64,000 bases of DNA from Aerococcus mictus (GCF_003286595.3 NZ_CP132985.1:2053297-2117296); one strand, 5' to 3'; numbered from the stretch's first letter, positions 27,777-37,536 are shown. Numbers and translations are program-made. The notes: generated by a model not told the origin, from the letters alone.

Positions 27777-28787
27777 CTAACGTATCTTATCGTCAGCAAA
27801 GTGGGTGTCAGACAAGTCCACTAAGAAGTAATCGTAACGTTTAAACTCGGCTTGGGGATTATTGAGGTCCACGGGATCATCCCAAGTCGTATCGACCCCC
27901 AGCCACTGACCATTGACTTGGACCAAGTTCCAGGCGTGGTCGATGGGCTGGTTCTTATCGGCGTATTGATAGGCAATGCCGGTCCGGGCCAGTGACTTGA
28001 CCCCACTCTCTTCACACATAATCTGGAAGAGACCAGCATAAGCCTGGCAAACCCCAGTGCCTTGGGAGAGGATGCAGGCCGGGGAATAAATCGAGACGCC
28101 TTGGACATCATTGCCCTCACCTAGGTGGTAGTGGGCCTTGTCAATAATGGCATCATGGATGAGACGAACCTTTTCATGGTCGCTCTTGCCCTGGATCTGA
28201 CTGGCAAAGTTGCGGGCATAGTCACGGATAGCCTGGTCAGCAGCGGCGTCATGGTGGAAGCGGAAGGTCAATAAGACCTTCAACTTACTGGGACTGGCCT
28301 GGTAGGAATAGGCATTGGCATAGTCCAGGACAATCCCGTAATAAGTCCCATACAAGTCTTGGCGCAAACGCTCAAAGATGGCTGAGCCACTGGCTTGGGG
28401 AGCGGTCACGTCAACCACAAATTGATAGGTCCCCTGCTCTAATTGCCTTTGGACAATTGGCAGGAGGTCGGCATAATTAGCTTCCTTAACCTGGCCAGCC
28501 AGGGGGGCCTCTTTAAATTGCTGGATGACTTCCTGCTTAGACGGCGCTTGAGGCCGGCCCTTCTGCTGAGAAGTCTTCCCTGGCTGGTCCTTACTAGGAG
28601 CTGCCTGACTCTCTTCTTGAGAAGCCGATTCGACCGGCTTAGTTTCACTTTCTTCTATGACTTGATTAGTCACTTCTTCTTGATCAACCAGCTGGTCTTC
28701 TACCCAGTTGAGGGCTTGGTTATGGTCACAGCCCCACAAAAAAAGCAGCATGCTGAAAAACAGTCCGAAAACTTGTCTCTTTTTCAT
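27777..28787 (-). CDS. Transglutaminase-like lipoprotein
   Basis: About 336 residues. A signal peptide ends in the lipobox LWGC (Cys near residue 20), so the protein is lipid-anchored outside the cell. A Glu/Ser/Lys/Pro-rich linker runs to about 100. The C-terminal half is a transglutaminase-like domain with a complete triad: Cys near 247 (TGVCQAYAG), His near 284 (DHAWN) and Asp near 299 (VDTTWDDP). Such domains act as peptidases or crosslinkers at the envelope; the substrate is unknown. The ATG at 28787 follows GGGGTGG. Confidence 0.82.
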   Translation of the reverse strand: MKKRQVFGLFFSMLLFLWGCDHNQALNWVEDQLVDQEEVTNQVIEESETKPVESASQEESQAAPSKDQPGKTSQQKGRPQAPSKQEVIQQFKEAPLAGQVKEANYADLLPIVQRQLEQGTYQFVVDVTAPQASGSAIFERLRQDLYGTYYGIVLDYANAYSYQASPSKLKVLLTFRFHHDAAADQAIRDYARNFASQIQGKSDHEKVRLIHDAIIDKAHYHLGEGNDVQGVSIYSPACILSQGTGVCQAYAGLFQIMCEESGVKSLARTGIAYQYADKNQPIDHAWNLVQVNGQWLGVDTTWDDPVDLNNPQAEFKRYDYFLVDLSDTHFADDKIR

Positions 28788-28825
28788 ACATACCACCCCA
28801 TTATAACTTAGTAAAACTGTAAGGC

Positions 28826-29032
28826 TTATTCTTGTGAGTCAGGCTCTTCAGGAATGATCAAGGCCATCAATAAGTACAGCCAAAAACCGACTGACCCTCC
28901 TAAGAAAAGGGCAACGAAGATGATGCGGAAGATAACGGGATCCACATTGAAATACTCTCCCAAACCACCACATACCCCTAAAAAGGTACGATCATACTTT
29001 TTACGATATAAACGTTTTCCATTAAAATCCAT
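28826..29032 (-). CDS. PspC domain protein
   Basis: About 68 residues: a single PspC domain, with the YRKKYDRTFLGVCGGLGEYF motif followed by two hydrophobic segments and an acidic end. Small PspC proteins of Gram-positives are linked to envelope-stress responses. The ATG at 29032 is preceded by AAAGGAG eight bases upstream; the longer frame to 29050 lacks such a site. It precedes the transglutaminase-like lipoprotein by 38 bases, so the two may be one operon. Confidence 0.88.
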   Translation of the reverse strand: MDFNGKRLYRKKYDRTFLGVCGGLGEYFNVDPVIFRIIFVALFLGGSVGFWLYLLMALIIPEEPDSQE

Positions 29033-29204
29033 CCTTCTAGCTCCTTTCACTGGCTATTCCTGCCTTTTAGATACCTTTATTATACCCTAAACGTCAGCAA
29101 TTCTCATGTCTAAACGCCAGTTGAGCCTAGCTTTTAAACTTTTTAATGAGTAAGCACTCAATTAAGGAGCTTTCCCTATTCTACCGTAAAAAGGCTTCAG
29201 ATTC

Positions 29205-29358
29205 ACGGTGCTTTTCCTTCCAGTGGTTCAGAGCTCTTTTGACTTTTGTCACACTCTCTTTCTCCCTTTAGCTCCAGTTGCTATAGCTGTTCGAAGCGTC
29301 AGCGAGTTACAGATATAGTATGCGTAGCGTTTCACTTTTTATCGTCAGCTCGCACTCT
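29205..29358. repeat. Modular hairpin repeat, locus A
   Basis: It lies in a 324-base gap without genes. Signature ends are GTCACACTCTC at 29248-29258 and the variant GCTCGCACTCT at 29348-29358, 100 bases apart. Inside are TCTTTCTCCCTTTAG-Y-TCCAG, shared with locus B, and GCGTTTCACTTTTT-ATCGTCAGC, shared (as complement) with locus D. The element ends on the corA stop codon. Confidence 0.7.
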
Positions 29359-30274
29359 AATGCTTATCAAAGAACCGTTTTAAGATTCGGGACAGGATCC
29401 ACCAGCCTAAGGCGGAGATGATTAGGGCGAAGACCCAGGAAAAGCGGCTTTGGACAAAGGGCAGATCCATATTCATCCCGTAAAAACCGGTCACAATGGT
29501 GGGCACGGTTAAAAGGATGGAGAGGACGGTCAAGATCCGCATGGTCTCATTCAAGTTATTGTTCAAGACGTTGTTATAGGTGTCGGAGAGGCGGTCGAGA
29601 ATTTGCCAGGACAGCTCCGTCATTTCCACGAGCTGCTTGGCTTCAATGACGGCGTCGTCCAGCTCCTCAATATCAATCCCATCCAAGCGTTTAAAGAGCG
29701 AGGGTGAGCGGAATTGTTCCAAGAGAATTTCATTTTGCCGGGCCCCGGTACGGAAATAGGCAATCCCCGTTTCTAAGTCTGACAGGTTGAAGAGGTTCTT
29801 GCGAGTGGTTCGGGTCCGTAATTCCTTGGTTAAGAGGTTGCGCTCCCGGTCCATCTCCTCCACCAAAGGGAAGTATTCCTTAACAATTAAAAAAAGACTA
29901 GAGAAAAGAAACTTATAGAGCCCTTCATCCGAGTGGCGGTGGATATAATGCTTCATCAACTGAATAACATAATCATTATCCTCATGGGCAAAGGTTAAGA
30001 GGACATTGTTCCGAATGATGAGGGTCATCGGCAGGGTTTCATAATGATAGTTAACCTTCTTCTTATTAGCAATATTAAAAATAATCAGCAAGGTATCGGT
30101 ATCATCATCGTACTCCAAGCGGGCCCGTTCATTCTTGTCGCTGGCATAGGCCAACATTTCTTCACTGATCCCGTAAGTATTCCCAATCTCGAGGAGGTCG
30201 TCTAAATCATCCACCGGTAAATTAATCCAGGTAAAGCGTTCGTCTGCTGGTCCATATTCCTTCACTTTAGCCAT
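29357..30274 (-). CDS. corA: CorA family divalent-cation channel
   Basis: About 305 residues: a cytoplasmic alpha/beta domain, a long helical stalk and two C-terminal membrane helices. The signature YGMNMDLP lies at the end of the first membrane helix and a basic tail ends the protein, as in Mg2+ (or Co2+) channels of the CorA group. The frame opens at a GTG (30307); the ATG at 30274 is the more likely start, although its ribosome site (AGAAGTGA) is only fair. The TAG stop overlaps the end of a repeat element. Confidence 0.9.
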   Translation of the reverse strand: MAKVKEYGPADERFTWINLPVDDLDDLLEIGNTYGISEEMLAYASDKNERARLEYDDDTDTLLIIFNIANKKKVNYHYETLPMTLIIRNNVLLTFAHEDNDYVIQLMKHYIHRHSDEGLYKFLFSSLFLIVKEYFPLVEEMDRERNLLTKELRTRTTRKNLFNLSDLETGIAYFRTGARQNEILLEQFRSPSLFKRLDGIDIEELDDAVIEAKQLVEMTELSWQILDRLSDTYNNVLNNNLNETMRILTVLSILLTVPTIVTGFYGMNMDLPFVQSRFSWVFALIISALGWWILSRILKRFFDKH

Positions 30275-30379
30275 ATTCTCACTTCTTTCCGCACTTTTTA
30301 TATTCACTGCCTTACTATTGTAGCATTGACCCCAGTCGAAAGCTTCTATTATCGCTAATTCAAGAATCTTTCATTCTTT

Positions 30380-30446
30380 TTAAAGCGCTTTCATATTCCC
30401 TTGTTTTCTCCCGCTACATATAGTAAAATCGAAAAGGGAATTCCCT
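30380..30446 (+). promoter_or_regulatory. Promoter, cre-like site and +1 dyad of the Dpp/Nik-type operon
   Basis: TTGTTT (30401-30406) and TAAAAT (30424-30429) are 17 bases apart. A cre-like TTAAAGCGCTTTCA (30380-30393, one mismatch) lies just upstream of the -35 box, which suggests carbon control. A perfect AGGGAATTCCCT palindrome (30435-30446) covers the expected start of transcription and looks like a repressor operator. Confidence 0.6.
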
Positions 30447-30527
30447 ATATTTAGTTGGCTTACGTCTTGACAATGGAGATCATTAGGGAAAATAGCCCTC
30501 CATAACAATTATAGAAAGGGATAAGAT

Positions 30528-32039
30528 ATGAAGCGCCAATTTTTTAGATGCATAATCCTTTGTTCCAGTTTTCTGACCCTCTTCCTTAGCGGTTGCCAAG
30601 GCAGCTCGTCTGAGCAAAGTCAGGGTCAAAATAATACCGACACCTACCACGTCGGCCAAAGCCTAGTCGCCGGGGACCTCGATCCCTTGAATTCGAGTTG
30701 GTCCCTAGCCAGTCACGGAGTAGCTGAATATGTCTACCAACAAGATCCAGACGGTAATCTATTCTCCCGTTATATTGACCAGTTAGACCATGTGGATGCG
30801 AATACCTGGCAAGCTAGCAGTAAAAACGAAGCCAAGTTCGCTGATGGGAGCCTGGTGGATGCCCCAGCCCTGGCTGAATGCCTTAACGAAATCCAAGAAA
30901 AGAACCCCTTGTCCAATGCTACAGCCGGTAAGATCACTTTTACCGCTGACGATGATAGCCATCTCACCATCAAAACCGAACGCCCTACCCAAGTCATGGA
31001 CTCAGTCTTAGGGGAATGGACCAATGTGGTTTATAAGCGCGACGGCGACCAAGTCATTTACTCTGGTCCTTACCAAGTGAAAAACCTGCAGTCCGAAGAA
31101 AAAGTGGAAATGGAACCCAACCCCCATTACCCAGACAGCGACCAAAGAAAAAATGTAACCATCACGGCATTTAACGATGAAGCGGCCATGAAGTCAGCTT
31201 TCCAATCCGAAGAGATGGATTTAATCGCTCCCATTTCTCCTAATTTAAAGGAACAATTAGACAAATCTGGTCACAAGACCCAGTCCTATGACGCTGGTTA
31301 CCAATATTTCGCCTTGGTCAACATCCAAAAGCCACTCCTCCAAGAGGCTAAAATGCGCCAAGCCCTTGATTTAGCCCTCAACCGCGATGACTACCTCAAG
31401 GCCCTCAAAGGCGGACGGCTACCAAGCGGACTATTTGCGGACATCTATTCCTTCAATGCAGATGTCCCTCTCGAACAAGACACCGCTAAGGCAGAGGCCC
31501 TATTGGATGAATTAGGTTGGAAGAAAAATGACCAAGGCCAACGGGAAAAAGATGGCCAAGCCTTAGAACTTAAGGTGGCCACCCTTTCCTTCCGTGAAGA
31601 CCTGGTAACCATTGGACAAATGTTGACTTCTCAACTCGAGCCTTTAGGTATCCAAGTCAAGGTAGAAGCTTTAGATAATGCGGAAGACATTAAGACCGGG
31701 TCGCCTTACGACCTCTTAATCTACAGCCAACACACCGCCCCTTCTGGAGAACCGAGTTACTTCCTCAATCAATTCTTTAGAAGCGACGGGTCCAACAACC
31801 GCTTCGATTATAGCAACCCAGAAGTGGACCAAGAACTCGACCAACTTGGTCAAGAATCCGACCCCGCTAAACGCGATGCGATTGCTCAATCCATCCAAGA
31901 AAAAATTATTAACGACCGTCCTATCCTTCGCCTAGTCGATCCTGAATGGCATGCTGGCATTGGTGCCGATCTCGGCGATTACCAGCTCTATTGCGGGGAC
32001 TATTATATCGTTAATCCAAGTTTAGGGGTCAATAAGTAA
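30528..32039 (+). CDS. Solute-binding lipoprotein of the Opp/Dpp/Nik family
   Basis: A 503-residue SBP_bac_5 protein with a signal peptide and lipobox FLSGC (Cys near residue 23). The family core GDLDPLNSSWSLASHGVAEYVY and EMEPNPHYPDSDQRKNV is present. It is shorter than OppA and closer in feel to the nickel/metallophore branch (NikA, CntA), but peptide binding is not excluded. It is the first of four genes forming a complete ABC importer. AAAGGGATA precedes the ATG. Confidence 0.85.
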   Translation: MKRQFFRCIILCSSFLTLFLSGCQGSSSEQSQGQNNTDTYHVGQSLVAGDLDPLNSSWSLASHGVAEYVYQQDPDGNLFSRYIDQLDHVDANTWQASSKNEAKFADGSLVDAPALAECLNEIQEKNPLSNATAGKITFTADDDSHLTIKTERPTQVMDSVLGEWTNVVYKRDGDQVIYSGPYQVKNLQSEEKVEMEPNPHYPDSDQRKNVTITAFNDEAAMKSAFQSEEMDLIAPISPNLKEQLDKSGHKTQSYDAGYQYFALVNIQKPLLQEAKMRQALDLALNRDDYLKALKGGRLPSGLFADIYSFNADVPLEQDTAKAEALLDELGWKKNDQGQREKDGQALELKVATLSFREDLVTIGQMLTSQLEPLGIQVKVEALDNAEDIKTGSPYDLLIYSQHTAPSGEPSYFLNQFFRSDGSNNRFDYSNPEVDQELDQLGQESDPAKRDAIAQSIQEKIINDRPILRLVDPEWHAGIGADLGDYQLYCGDYYIVNPSLGVNK

Positions 32040-32083
32040 GCAGACAATTACCAAGACGTAAGCCTTCAATAGAGGAGGACAGT

Positions 32084-33007
32084 ATGAAATTAAAAACGCT
32101 CTATCAAGCACTCGGCTTCCTCTTTATCATGAGTCTCTTTGCCTTCTTCATCTCCCGACTTATTCCAGGCGACCCAGCAAGCTTGTACTTAGAATCTAAG
32201 CAGCTGGCCCAAAGCCCGGAAAATATCGCCTTAATCAATGAAGAATTTGGCTTAGACCGTTCACTCATGGTTCAGTATTTCCAGTGGATTAGTCACTTTA
32301 TTCAAGGCGACTGGGGGACTTCCTTCTACTCCAGCCAGCCCATCCGTCAAGAAATCTTTAACCGCCTGCCGGCCTCCTTAATGGTCGGCTTAGGCGGGGT
32401 TTTATTAGCGATGCTAGGAAGCTTCTACTTAGGCTTCCTAGCATCGCTTCCTGGTTATGGCTTCTGGGATAAAGTAAGCCGAGCACTATCCCTAATCTCC
32501 CAGGCCATTCCCAGCTTTATTTTAATTATTATTTTTATCCAAATCACTAGTGTCCGCCTGCGCTGGTTTAAGTTCTATACTGAGGAGAGCCCCTTGGCCA
32601 TTGTCTTTGCCGTCATAGTGGTCGCTTTCTACCAAATCGGGCCACTCTCACGCATTGTCTGCCGCCATTTCGAAGCCACTCAAAAGGAAAGCTATCTTAA
32701 AGCCCTCCTATTGCGGGGACTGCCTTTAAAGCAGGCCTTGGGTAAATACGCTTGGCAAGATGCCCTCTACGGACTCTTAGCCAGTTCGCTGGCACAAATG
32801 TCTTGGGTCATTGGCGGGACCGCTATTGTCGAATACTCCTTTGGCATTGCCGGCATCTCCAATTACCTGGTCACCAGTATGCAAAGGCGGGACTACTTAG
32901 TCATCCAAGCCTATATTATGGTGGTAGGCATTTGGATGCTTATCATCCGTTTAATCTTTCGCTGGTTGATGAATCGATTAAGAAAGGAGACTTCCTATGT
33001 CGCTTAA
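32084..33007 (+). CDS. ABC importer permease (DppB/NikB type)
   Basis: A 307-residue membrane protein with about six hydrophobic segments. It has the DppB-type N-terminus (FFISRLIPGDPASLYL, then NEEFGLDRSLMVQYF) and the EAA-like loop KESYLKALLLRGLPLKQAL that docks on the ATPase. AGAGGAGG precedes the ATG. Its end overlaps the next permease gene by 11 bases. Confidence 0.9.
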   Translation: MKLKTLYQALGFLFIMSLFAFFISRLIPGDPASLYLESKQLAQSPENIALINEEFGLDRSLMVQYFQWISHFIQGDWGTSFYSSQPIRQEIFNRLPASLMVGLGGVLLAMLGSFYLGFLASLPGYGFWDKVSRALSLISQAIPSFILIIIFIQITSVRLRWFKFYTEESPLAIVFAVIVVAFYQIGPLSRIVCRHFEATQKESYLKALLLRGLPLKQALGKYAWQDALYGLLASSLAQMSWVIGGTAIVEYSFGIAGISNYLVTSMQRRDYLVIQAYIMVVGIWMLIIRLIFRWLMNRLRKETSYVA

Positions 33008-33776
33008 GCAGAAAATTGTCAGTGCCGTCCTGCTCCTAGCCATAGGACTATTCTTAGTCATCCCCTCACCCGATTATTTTCAAACCGATATGACCAATGT
33101 CCTAGCCCCCGTCTCTACCGACCACTGGCTAGGAACGGACCATCTCGGCCGCGATGTCTTAGCCCTCATGCAGGCAGGCACCATCCGTACCCTCATCGTT
33201 GTTGTAGTGGGCGGCTCCTTATCTTTAGTTTTAGGATCGACTCTAGGTATCCTGGCTGGTTACTACGGTGGCAGCTTAAAGAAGGCCATTCTCCTCGTCG
33301 CCCAATCACTTTTGATTTTACCCAGCTTTATCATGGCCCTAATCATTACTGCCCTCATCGGCCTCAGCCCACTCAGCGCCGGCCTTGTTCTTGGCATCGG
33401 AGCCATGGGAAATTATATCTTCCAAGTCGCTGCCCTGAGTGAAGAGTTAAAGGCCAGTGAATTTATCCTTAGTCTCAGAAAACTCGGTCTCTCTGATTTT
33501 CGCCTGATTAAGGACCATCTCGGTAAAAACTTACAGCCTTATATTCTTACCAATTTAGCTAACCGCCTGAGTGGCATGGTCTTATCCTACGCGGGACTTG
33601 CCTTTATCGGACTAGGCACGGACCTGGTCCAACCTGACTGGGGCACCTTACTCTACGACTACCGTCTCTATGTCTTTGAACGACCACTACTGGTATTAGC
33701 ACCAACCTTAGCCATCTTTATTTTAGCGGTCCTCTTTCAAGCCCTCTTTGACCGTCAAGCCCTCTTGGAAAGGTGA
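32997..33776 (+). CDS. ABC importer permease (DppC/NikC type), short form
   Basis: A 259-residue membrane protein. It begins almost directly at the DppC core (APVSTDHWLGTDHLGRDVLALMQAGTIRTL) after a single hydrophobic segment, so it is shorter at the N-terminus than usual DppC proteins (about 290-300). An EAA-like loop, SEFILSLRKLGLSDFRLIKDH, is present. It is coupled to the upstream permease by overlap. Confidence 0.88.
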   Translation: MSLKQKIVSAVLLLAIGLFLVIPSPDYFQTDMTNVLAPVSTDHWLGTDHLGRDVLALMQAGTIRTLIVVVVGGSLSLVLGSTLGILAGYYGGSLKKAILLVAQSLLILPSFIMALIITALIGLSPLSAGLVLGIGAMGNYIFQVAALSEELKASEFILSLRKLGLSDFRLIKDHLGKNLQPYILTNLANRLSGMVLSYAGLAFIGLGTDLVQPDWGTLLYDYRLYVFERPLLVLAPTLAIFILAVLFQALFDRQALLER

Positions 33777-33783
33777 GTAGATC

Positions 33784-35292
33784 ATGAAACAAAGTCCACT
33801 ATTAACCATCAACCAACTAAGTGTCGCTATCCAGGGCCAAAGCTATGTCAAGGACCTCTCCCTAAAAATCTACCCCGGACAACGCTTAGGCCTAGTGGGG
33901 CCTTCCGGTGCCGGTAAAAGCCTCACTGCCAAGGCAATCATGCACTTTATTCACCAAGGTGACCTTGAGATCCGTGGGGAAATTATTTATCAAGGGCTAG
34001 GGAACTTACTCGACTTACCCACAAAGGAAGCCCAAAAAATCCTGCCCCAAGAAATTGCCGTCATCCAGCAAGAGGCCTTGGATAGTCTCAATCCTCACTA
34101 TACCATTGCCGCTCAGTTAGAGCTAATCATGGAGCAATTTCAAGCCGAAGTGCCCAAAGCAGACTATCCTAAAGTATTTCAACAGGTGCTAGAACAAGTG
34201 AATTTAAGCCAGACCGACCAGGTTTTAGCCGCCAAACCTGCCCAACTTTCTGGGGGAATGAAACAACGAGTGGTCATCGCCATGGCTCTCTTACAAAAGC
34301 CTAAATTAATCTTAGCCGACGAACCTACCACCGCCCTAGACCAGGCTAACCAAGTCAGCTTTGTTCGCTTGATCAAGGCCCTCAGTGAAAAGGAAGAAAT
34401 CGCTGTCCTTTTTATCAGTCATAACTTAGAACTGGTCAGCCAACTCTGCTCGGATATTGTCATTATTGACCAGGGAAGAACGATTGAAAGTAATACCACC
34501 AAGGCTCTCTTTAACCACCCTAAAGCACCGACCACCAAGCGGCTGGTGCAAAGTGCGGACTACCGCAAGCAAGCCAGCCAAAATTTCCAAAGCCAGCTGC
34601 CTCAAGCTGCTCAACCGCTCTTACGGACTGAGCATTTAAGCCTGACTTATCCCGGGGCCCACAACCCGGTCCTCCAAGACGTCAATCTTGAACTCTATCC
34701 GGGAGAATTTGTCGGTTTAGTCGGCCCCTCAGGTTCGGGAAAATCTAGCCTAGCTAAATTAGTCACTGGGCTCTATCCGCCCAGCCAAGGTACAATCTAC
34801 TTGAATGGTAAGGCCCTCGCCCCAGAGCAGCTCAGTGATTTTCAAGCCATTCAGATGATCTTTCAAAATCCCTACCAAGCCTTTGACCCCACTTATAAAA
34901 TGCTTGTGAACCTTAGGGAACTGGAGAAGATTCCTTGGGTCAAAGCCCGTTATGCCTCACAAGCAGCTTTCTACGAGCGGATCAACCACCTGGCCCAGCA
35001 CCTACATATCAGCGAGGACCTTATGGATAAATACCCCCGCCAACTCTCCGGCGGTCAGAGTCAACGTTTCGCCATTCTGCGCATTCTCTTGACCCAATGT
35101 CCTGTTATTGTGGCTGATGAAATCTTTTCCGCCTTAGATTATGACATTGCCTTAGAATTGGTTCAATTACTGAAAGACTTACGAGACAAGCAAAGTTTTA
35201 CCTTACTCTTTATCTCCCACGACCTGGCCATGGTAAAAATCCTCTGCCAGCGTATTTATCAGATTGAAGACGGCAAAGTCATTGCCCAATAA
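33784..35292 (+). CDS. Fused double ATP-binding protein (DppD-DppF type)
   Basis: A 502-residue protein with two complete ABC domains in one chain. The first has Walker A GPSGAGKS near residue 40, signature LSGGMKQR and Walker B LILADEP. The second has Walker A GPSGSGKS near 320, signature LSGGQSQR and Walker B VIVADE. In most Dpp, Opp and Nik systems these are two genes. It follows the permease by seven bases and ends the operon at a strong terminator. Confidence 0.92.
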   Translation: MKQSPLLTINQLSVAIQGQSYVKDLSLKIYPGQRLGLVGPSGAGKSLTAKAIMHFIHQGDLEIRGEIIYQGLGNLLDLPTKEAQKILPQEIAVIQQEALDSLNPHYTIAAQLELIMEQFQAEVPKADYPKVFQQVLEQVNLSQTDQVLAAKPAQLSGGMKQRVVIAMALLQKPKLILADEPTTALDQANQVSFVRLIKALSEKEEIAVLFISHNLELVSQLCSDIVIIDQGRTIESNTTKALFNHPKAPTTKRLVQSADYRKQASQNFQSQLPQAAQPLLRTEHLSLTYPGAHNPVLQDVNLELYPGEFVGLVGPSGSGKSSLAKLVTGLYPPSQGTIYLNGKALAPEQLSDFQAIQMIFQNPYQAFDPTYKMLVNLRELEKIPWVKARYASQAAFYERINHLAQHLHISEDLMDKYPRQLSGGQSQRFAILRILLTQCPVIVADEIFSALDYDIALELVQLLKDLRDKQSFTLLFISHDLAMVKILCQRIYQIEDGKVIAQ

Positions 35293-35341
35293 AAAATACT
35301 CCTCCCAGGCGCTTAAAGTCCGCCTTGGGAGGAGTATTTTT
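35293..35341. terminator. Terminator after the Dpp/Nik-type operon
   Basis: AAAATACTCCTCCCA pairs with TGGGAGGAGTATTTT; a run of T follows on the plus strand and one of A precedes, so it may also act on minus-strand transcripts. Confidence 0.92.
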
Positions 35342-35354
35342 ATGTCCTTTTAGA

Positions 35355-35522
35355 AAATTTCAGTGTCTCTTAATCTCTTTTTGCGCTTGTCGCACTCTCT
35401 TTAAACCTGCTCCAGTCACAGGACGAACGTCCACTTCGCTAAAGGTCGACGCATTCTTTTCAAGAATTCTTTCTCCCTTTAGTTCCAGTGGTTTCGTCCT
35501 TTTTTGTGACTGTCGCACTCTC
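35355..35522. repeat. Modular hairpin repeat, locus B
   Basis: Two signature ends GTCGCACTCTC, at 35389-35399 and 35512-35522, are 123 bases apart. The unit between them has a 5' arm AGTCACAGGACGAA and a 3' arm TTCGTCC ... GTGACT that are complementary, and an inner stem CTAAAGG/CCTTTAG around ATTCTT/AAGAAT. The unit overlaps the 3' end of mnmG. Confidence 0.75.
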
Positions 35523-37394
35523 TAGGTAGACGGCTAGGATAGAGACGTCAGCGGGATTGACTCCAGATACTCGACTGGCTTGGGCCAGGGTCCTGGGTTC
35601 AATGGTTGATAAGCGGTCCTTTGCTTCAGTAGCAAGGCCTTCGATTTGACTGTAGTCAATATCTTCAGGTATCAACTTACCTTCCATTTTACGTAGGCGC
35701 TTGACTTGTTTTTGCGCCTTTTCAATATAACCAGCATACTTAATGGCAACAGCCACTTCTTCATAGACTTTATGGCCCAGGTCTTTATCGCCAGGGGCAA
35801 ATTTTAAGATATCGTCAATCGAAAGTTCTGGTCGACGTAAGAGTTCAGAGGCCAAAATCCCGTCTTTCAAGCGGGAAGATCCTTTCGATTCGAGATAGGC
35901 TTGGAGGTCATCGCTTGGTTTCAAGCGTGTATGTTCCAAGCGGTCCAATTCCTCATTGACCGCAGCTTGGTGGGCCTTAAAGGCTTGGTAGCGGTCTTCA
36001 GTGACCAGGCCGATTTCATAGCCTTTCTCCGTCAGGCGCCAGTCAGCATTGTCGTGGCGGAGCAGGAGCCGGTATTCAGCCCGAGAAGTCAGTAGACGGT
36101 AAGGCTCGGTCGTCCCCTTGGTGACCAAGTCATCCACTAAGACACCAATGTAAGCTTCATCCCGACCGAGGATAAAGGCTTCCTTGCCTTGGATTTTTAA
36201 CACGGCATTGATGCCCGCATAGAGTCCTTGACCGGCAGCTTCTTCATAACCCGAGGTCCCATTGGTCTGACCTGCGGTATAGAGGTTTTCAATGGCCTTG
36301 GTTTCAAAGGTAGCCTTCAATTGACTAGGCCGGACCACATCATACTCAATGGCATAACCATCACGGATGATTTGGGCCTTTTCCATCCCGGTAATGGAAT
36401 GAACCATTTCGATTTGGACATCCTCTGGTAGGGAGGTAGACAAGCCTTGCAGGTAGATTTCCTCATTATCCCGGCCTTCTGGTTCCAAGAAAAGTTGATG
36501 CTTAGGCTTATCAGCGAAGCGGACAATCTTGTCTTCAATAGAAGGACAGTAGCGCGCCCCGACTCCTTCTACAATCCCAGTAAACATAGGCGCCCGGTCC
36601 AAATTAGCCCGAATCAATTCATGGGTTTTGGCATTGGTAAAGGTGAGATGGCAGGGCACTTGTTCAGAAACGGGAATATAATTCTCGTCAGGAGTCATAA
36701 AGGAAAAATGGTTAGGTTCTGCGCTACCGGGTTGGATTTCCATCTTAGAGAAGTCGACGGTCTTCTTATCCACCCGAGGCGGGGTTCCTGTCTTAAAGCG
36801 GGTAATATCGAAACCATATTTTTCGGCTAAATTTTTGGTTAAATTGAGAGCGGGTTGGGAGTTATTAGGCCCGGCGGAATACTTTAATTCACCGATAATA
36901 ATTTCGCCCCGAGCACTGGTCCCCATAGTCAAAATGGTAGCTTTAGACCGGTAGAGAGCCCCGGTTTGAGTAATGACACCCCGGCAGACCCCATCTTCTA
37001 CCACCAGGTCATCAACAATTCCTTGGCGGAGGGTCAAGCCTTCCTGTCTTTCCACCGTCCGGCGCATTTCCCGGGCATAAGCTTCCTTATCGGCTTGGGC
37101 CCGCAAAGCGCGAACAGCCGGCCCCTTCCCGGTATTGAGCATCCGCATTTGGATATAGGTCTTATCAATATTCTTACCCATTTCGCCACCCAAGGCGTCA
37201 ATCTCTCTCACCACGACCCCCTTGGCGGGTCCACCAATCGAGGGGTTACATGGCATAAAGGCCACCATATTAATATCAATAGTGACCAGTAAGGTTTCCA
37301 TTCCCATCCGGGCACTGGCTAGGGCCGCTTCACAACCTGCATGTCCAGCACCAACCACAATGACATCAAAGCTTCCCGCTTCAAAAGTCTTCAT
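35460..37394 (-). CDS. mnmG: tRNA uridine-5-carboxymethylaminomethyl modification enzyme MnmG
   Basis: A 644-residue FAD protein that, with MnmE, modifies U34 of tRNAs. The FAD-binding GAGHAG lies at residues 15-20, [11 protein letters not shown] follows, and the C-terminal domain contains [18 protein letters not shown]. After that normal end the frame continues for 20 codons (35522 down to 35463) that lie entirely within a repeat element (locus B), giving a Lys/Thr-rich foreign tail. AGAGGATGA precedes the ATG. It is separated from mnmE by an XRE gene. Confidence 0.96.
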   Translation of the reverse strand: MKTFEAGSFDVIVVGAGHAGCEAALASARMGMETLLVTIDINMVAFMPCNPSIGGPAKGVVVREIDALGGEMGKNIDKTYIQMRMLNTGKGPAVRALRAQADKEAYAREMRRTVERQEGLTLRQGIVDDLVVEDGVCRGVITQTGALYRSKATILTMGTSARGEIIIGELKYSAGPNNSQPALNLTKNLAEKYGFDITRFKTGTPPRVDKKTVDFSKMEIQPGSAEPNHFSFMTPDENYIPVSEQVPCHLTFTNAKTHELIRANLDRAPMFTGIVEGVGARYCPSIEDKIVRFADKPKHQLFLEPEGRDNEEIYLQGLSTSLPEDVQIEMVHSITGMEKAQIIRDGYAIEYDVVRPSQLKATFETKAIENLYTAGQTNGTSGYEEAAGQGLYAGINAVLKIQGKEAFILGRDEAYIGVLVDDLVTKGTTEPYRLLTSRAEYRLLLRHDNADWRLTEKGYEIGLVTEDRYQAFKAHQAAVNEELDRLEHTRLKPSDDLQAYLESKGSSRLKDGILASELLRRPELSIDDILKFAPGDKDLGHKVYEEVAVAIKYAGYIEKAQKQVKRLRKMEGKLIPEDIDYSQIEGLATEAKDRLSTIEPRTLAQASRVSGVNPADVSILAVYLESATVTKKDETTGTKGRKNS

Positions 37395-37489
37395 TCATCC
37401 TCTTCCTTCCTAAATCAAGTCGTTCTTGCTTCTCTTATGCTAGTGGTATCCATTTCCTTTAACCAGGCAGTCGTCACTCGATAAGCACT

Positions 37490-37536
37490 AAAAAAGTGTC
37501 CACTCCGCCCCTTAAATCGAGACGGAAAGACACTTT
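37490..37536 (-). terminator. Terminator after the XRE membrane regulator gene
   Basis: On the minus strand AAAGTGTC pairs with GACACTTT, with an inner CCG/CGG, followed by six T. It is one of the terminators with the recurring AAAAAAGTG base. Confidence 0.85.
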
